DNA of 8,570 nt from Bacillota bacterium (GTDB lineage Bacteria > Bacillota_A > Clostridia > Lachnospirales > WQUN01): assembly GCA_009786175.1 (NCBI GenBank), contig WQTQ01000118.1:1-8570 (forward strand), in the 5' to 3' direction. The position numbers and the translations under genes were made by a program. This document shows positions 6,178-8,570 of this stretch, piece by piece. Under the pieces are notes generated by a model that made no database searches, was not told the DNA's origin, and worked only from the letters and a program-made list of their open reading frames with translations. The stretch's first letter is position 1. Every line of letters begins with the position of its first letter.

Positions 6178-6904
6178 ACTGTATTACGACTTTCATATTC
6201 ACTCCTGCCTTTCCCCTTGCGGCAGCAACGATATGACACCACAAAATATCGCAAACATGGCGGCACTTGCGGGTTATGAAATTATCGCGGTAGCGGATCA
6301 CAACTGTATGCGAAACTGCAAAGGTGTCATGGAGGCCGCTGAACAGGTGGGTATTTTGGCAGTTCCGGCTATGGAACTTTCTACAATGGAGGAGGTTCAT
6401 ATCCTTTGTCTTTTACCGGACTTAAAAGCTGCTGACGAATTCGATAAATATGTGTATACAAAACTTCCTAATATCCGGAATAGAAAAGATATTTTTGGCA
6501 GGCAAATTTATATGGATGGTCAAGGACAAGTATTGGGAGAGGAAGAAAAGCTTCTTATTTCCGCTGCCGACATTGAAATTTACGAGGTGTATGACCTTGT
6601 AAAATCTTATGGGGGGACGGCAATCCCGGCTCATGTAGACAGAAGCTCTTTTTCACTTGTTTCTAACTTGGGTTTCTACGACCCGGCCATGCAATTTCCT
6701 GCAATAGAATTAACAGAAAAATGTGACTGTCATGCATTTGAGCAAACTCATAGAATATCGTTGCCGCATATATTCAACTCTGATGCTCACCGTCTGGATC
6801 AAATTCCGGATCCTAAAAGAAAAATTCGGTTAAAACATCTTTTCGCAAAAGAAGTTATACAAACTATAGAAATATGTAGAGCTAATCCGGGCAATTTAAT
6901 GTAA
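6170..6904 (+). CDS. PHP domain metal-dependent phosphoesterase
   Basis: 244 residues of the PHP superfamily (polymerase and histidinol phosphatase). Metal-ligand motifs are all in place: HIH at 9-11, DHN at 43-45, Glu69 in AMELST, His77 in EEVHIL, His155 in PAHVD, and Asp205 and His207 in SDAH. This predicts a hydrolase with two or three metal ions acting on a phosphoester; the substrate is unknown. The SPCGSNDMTP stretch (15-24) is typical of the clostridial version found in [FeFe]-hydrogenase loci. The ATG at 6170 lies inside the end of the DRTGG gene (8-nt overlap), with GGTGAG at 6154-6159 as a probable ribosome binding site. As the last gene of the signalling block, it could remove a phosphate placed by the HATPase protein or degrade a nucleotide signal. 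That role is inference. Confidence 0.85.
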   Translation: MLELYYDFHIHSCLSPCGSNDMTPQNIANMAALAGYEIIAVADHNCMRNCKGVMEAAEQVGILAVPAMELSTMEEVHILCLLPDLKAADEFDKYVYTKLPNIRNRKDIFGRQIYMDGQGQVLGEEEKLLISAADIEIYEVYDLVKSYGGTAIPAHVDRSSFSLVSNLGFYDPAMQFPAIELTEKCDCHAFEQTHRISLPHIFNSDAHRLDQIPDPKRKIRLKHLFAKEVIQTIEICRANPGNLM

Positions 6905-6931
6905 TTTTTTGTGTTCTTTTAAGATAAGCTG

Positions 6932-6940
6932 TGTTAGAAT
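6932..6940 (+). promoter_or_regulatory. Predicted extended -10 promoter of the hydrogenase subunit unit
   Basis: TGTTAGAAT is an extended -10 (TGn followed by TAGAAT at 6935-6940). No good -35 lies 16-18 nt upstream (TGTTCT at 6912), which fits an extended -10 promoter. The ATG at 6980 follows 40 nt later. No terminator hairpin separates it from the PHP gene, so read-through is likely as well. Confidence 0.45.
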
Positions 6941-6979
6941 AGGACTTAGGCATAAAAATATAACGAAGGGAGCATTTCG

Positions 6980-7504
6980 ATGCCTAATAAGAAGACATCA
7001 ATCCCATTTGTCAAAACAATGGAACAAGAAGAGAAACTAAAAGCTGTAATTGATGCCCATAAGGGTCAAACCGGGGCAGCAATACAGGTATTACAAGAAG
7101 CACAGAACATTTTTGGCTATCTGCCGGAAGAGGTTCAAGTCCTTGTCGCGGAGGGTTTGGGCGTTCCGTTAACGGAAGTTTACGGAATCGCATCTTTCTA
7201 CTCTCAGTTTACAATGGAGCCAAAAGGAAAAATCAACATAGCTGTATGTATGGGTACTGCTTGTTATGTACGCGGTGCAGGTGACATCTTAGATGACATC
7301 AGCAAACATACATGCTGTAAATCCGGCGGCATAACACCGGACGGGAAAATCTCTATTGAAGCAACCCGCTGCATAGGTGCCTGCGGCCTGGCCCCGGTTT
7401 TAACTATCAACAACGATGTATACGGTAAGCTGAATAGGGGAGAGATAGAGTCTGTCATCGACCGCTATATTGATGAAGAGGCTAAAAAAGAAGCCGGTAT
7501 TTAA
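6980..7504 (+). CDS. hydC: NuoE-family 2Fe-2S subunit of the [FeFe]-hydrogenase (HydC-like)
   Basis: 174 residues, the usual length for NuoE/HydC. The N-terminal helical part (LQEAQNIFGYLPEEV at 38-52, YGIASFYSQF at 68-77) is followed by a thioredoxin-like fold with the classic ligands C90 and C95 (CMGTAC) and C131 and C135 (CIGAC). This is the 2Fe-2S centre (N1a type) of the NADH-oxidising module. In trimeric hydrogenases HydC works with the NuoF-like HydB and the H-cluster subunit HydA in the cytoplasm. The order here (NuoE, HATPase, ferredoxin, NuoF start) is the familiar clostridial one. AAGGGAG at 6966-6972 precedes the ATG. It could belong to another NADH-linked complex such as formate dehydrogenase, but the sensory hydrogenase nearby makes hydrogenase more likely. 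The symbol is by analogy. Confidence 0.9.
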   Translation: MPNKKTSIPFVKTMEQEEKLKAVIDAHKGQTGAAIQVLQEAQNIFGYLPEEVQVLVAEGLGVPLTEVYGIASFYSQFTMEPKGKINIAVCMGTACYVRGAGDILDDISKHTCCKSGGITPDGKISIEATRCIGACGLAPVLTINNDVYGKLNRGEIESVIDRYIDEEAKKEAGI

Positions 7505-7530
7505 ACATTTGGCGGCCCTTGGAGGACAAA

Positions 7531-8070
7531 ATGAAAGAACTTTCCCTATATATTTTGGACCTGGTACAAAATTCTTTGCGCGCAGAAGCGAAAAACATTC
7601 AGATTATGGTAAAAGACAGCATCAGCCAAGATCGTCTGGAAATAGCTATAAAAGATGACGGCTACGGTATGGATCAGGCTCTTTTGTCAAAAGTGGCGGA
7701 ACCTTTTGTAACAACCCGAACCACAAGACAGATTGGCATGGGAATCCCACTGTTTAAAATGGCAGCTGAACTTACCGGCGGTACCTTTTGCATAAGCAGT
7801 ACACCCGGACAGGGAACTACGCTGCAAGGCATATTTACCCGTTCGCATATTGACATACCACCCATGGGAGACATGACGGAAACTATTGTCACCTTGGTGC
7901 AGGGTGCGCCGGATGTGGATTTTCTTTACACTAACGAGACAGATATGAATGTGTTTAGGTTTGACACAAAAGATATTAGGGAAGTTTTAGAAGATGTACC
8001 ATTGAATGCTCCTGATGTACTCCATTGGATTAGAGAGCATTTAACAGCAGCTATTTCAGAAACCAATTGA
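7531..8070 (+). CDS. HATPase-domain protein of the hydrogenase operon
   Basis: 179 residues from the ATG at 7531, chosen because GGAGG (7521-7525) lies just upstream; an in-frame TTG at 7519 overlaps that site. Residues 1-100 form a GHKL ATPase: N-box LDLVQNSLRAEA (9-20), G1 box DDGYGM (42-47), EPFVTTRTTRQIGMGIP (57-73) as the lid and G2, then GQGTT (94-98). It has no dimerisation/phosphoacceptor or sensor domain, so it is not a complete histidine kinase. Residues about 103-179 form an extension with no recognisable motif. The protein differs in detail from the HATPase encoded at 4080 (TTR lid and a C-terminal extension here). This gene type recurs between the NuoE and ferredoxin genes of clostridial hydrogenase operons; its role is not established. 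Confidence 0.85.
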   Translation: MKELSLYILDLVQNSLRAEAKNIQIMVKDSISQDRLEIAIKDDGYGMDQALLSKVAEPFVTTRTTRQIGMGIPLFKMAAELTGGTFCISSTPGQGTTLQGIFTRSHIDIPPMGDMTETIVTLVQGAPDVDFLYTNETDMNVFRFDTKDIREVLEDVPLNAPDVLHWIREHLTAAISETN

Positions 8071-8087
8071 GATTTGGAGGAATTATA

Positions 8088-8468
8088 ATGGCAAAGTCTA
8101 TTGAAGAACTTCGTGAGATAAGGGAAAAAATGAGAGCCCAAATTGATTTGCGGCAAAAAGACGAGAACAATATCCGGGTTGTAGTTGGCATGGCAACATG
8201 CGGAATAGCCGCCGGGGCCAGGCCTGTCTTAAACGCATTTACAGAAGAGGCCCGTAAAAGAAATCTAAACAATGTTACTATCGGCCAAACCGGTTGTATC
8301 GGGTTATGTCAGCACGAACCTATTGTAGAAGTATTTGAACCGGATAAAGAAAAGGTTACTTATGTGGGTATGAACGCGGAAAAAGCAGTACGTGTGGTAC
8401 TAGAGCATTTGGTAAACCGCCAGGTAGTAACCGAGTATACCGTTGGGGCTATTGATGCTTTAAAATAA
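8088..8468 (+). CDS. Thioredoxin-like (2Fe-2S) ferredoxin domain protein
   Basis: 126 residues from the ATG at 8088, with GGAGG at 8076-8080; an in-frame TTG at 8067 lies inside the previous gene's stop. A charged N-terminal helix (SIEELREIREKMRAQ at 4-18) precedes the thioredoxin-like ferredoxin fold: VVVGMATCGIAAGARPV (31-47), TGCIGLCQHEPIVEVF (68-83). Cysteines are C38, C70 and C74. The fourth ligand of a typical 2Fe-2S site, five residues after the first (C-x4-C), is glycine here (Gly43). It resembles the N-terminal 2Fe-2S domain of HydB/NuoF proteins and probably serves as an electron carrier or assembly partner for the hydrogenase. It lies 17 nt after the HATPase gene and 32 nt before the NuoF start. 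Cluster content needs direct measurement because of the missing ligand. Confidence 0.85.
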   Translation: MAKSIEELREIREKMRAQIDLRQKDENNIRVVVGMATCGIAAGARPVLNAFTEEARKRNLNNVTIGQTGCIGLCQHEPIVEVFEPDKEKVTYVGMNAEKAVRVVLEHLVNRQVVTEYTVGAIDALK

Positions 8469-8500
8469 GGTCAAATGTCGGAAGAAGGGAATGACATAAA

Positions 8501-8570
8501 ATGAATTTTGTGAGAAATCACATCCTCGTCTGTGGCGGAACCGGCTGTGTTGCCGCAAAAAGTAAAGAAA
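8501..8570 (+). CDS. hydB: NuoF-family NADH/FMN subunit of the [FeFe]-hydrogenase (HydB-like), 5' end only
   Basis: Only 23 codons plus one base are visible before the right edge. They encode MNFVRNHILVCGGTGCVAA at the start, the typical beginning of HydB-type NuoF proteins, where CGGTGC (C11, C16) opens the N-terminal thioredoxin-like 2Fe-2S domain. The full protein would carry FMN, an NADH site and Fe-S clusters. GAAGGGA at 8484-8490 is a probable ribosome binding site. The call rests on a short stretch plus its place after the NuoE and ferredoxin genes. HydA is expected next, outside the window. Confidence 0.75.
   Translation, partial: MNFVRNHILVCGGTGCVAAKSKE

Noticed and set aside
7519..7530. 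TTG start four codons upstream for the second HATPase protein.
   Set aside because: These codons contain the GGAGG that serves the ATG at 7531. The family start MKELS fits the ATG.

Overview
The window looks like a chromosome segment of an anaerobic, fermentative Firmicute of the Clostridia type. The reasons are the moderately AT-rich sequence, strong GGAGG-type ribosome binding sites, Gram-positive-style promoters, and above all an [FeFe]-hydrogenase locus of clostridial type: a sensory-type hydrogenase followed by the NuoE/NuoF-like subunits of a trimeric, probably electron-bifurcating hydrogenase. No mobile element, tRNA, rRNA or CRISPR array was seen.

Layout. (1) Positions 1-1442, minus strand: the first 480 codons of a large flavin/iron-sulfur oxidoreductase that runs off the left edge. 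It fuses a NuoF-type 4Fe-4S domain to a GltD-type NAD(P)H/FAD domain, an arrangement like SfrB of Geobacter. It starts at TTG. (2) Positions 1443-1657: a 215-bp divergent control region with back-to-back promoters and two inverted repeats. (3) Positions 1658-3641, plus strand: a three-gene cassette of a membrane-anchored NusG-domain-II protein, a Gx-family membrane protein and an ApbE-type FAD:protein FMN transferase lipoprotein. (4) Positions 3726-6904: five tightly packed genes, DRTGG protein, HATPase protein, group-D-like sensory [FeFe]-hydrogenase, second DRTGG protein and PHP-domain protein. They have their own promoter, and two of the genes overlap by 8 bp. (5) Positions 6980-8570: a third unit starting with an extended -10 promoter. 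It carries NuoE (HydC-like), a second HATPase protein, a small 2Fe-2S ferredoxin-like protein, and the first 23 codons of NuoF (HydB-like), cut by the right edge. The catalytic HydA is expected just beyond.

How the genes may work together (inference). The right half would make the NADH/ferredoxin-linked hydrogenase. The middle block looks like a signalling module: the hydrogenase-like protein keeps the H-cluster ligand cysteines but has alanine in place of the proton-relay cysteine, which fits sensing better than fast catalysis. The DRTGG, HATPase and PHP proteins would relay or reset a signal. The left cassette suggests flavin loading of an extracytoplasmic redox protein, but no acceptor is visible here.

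The gene families are known. The unsolved part is what the sensor and its five accessory proteins do, since no DNA-binding or response-regulator partner is present in the window.
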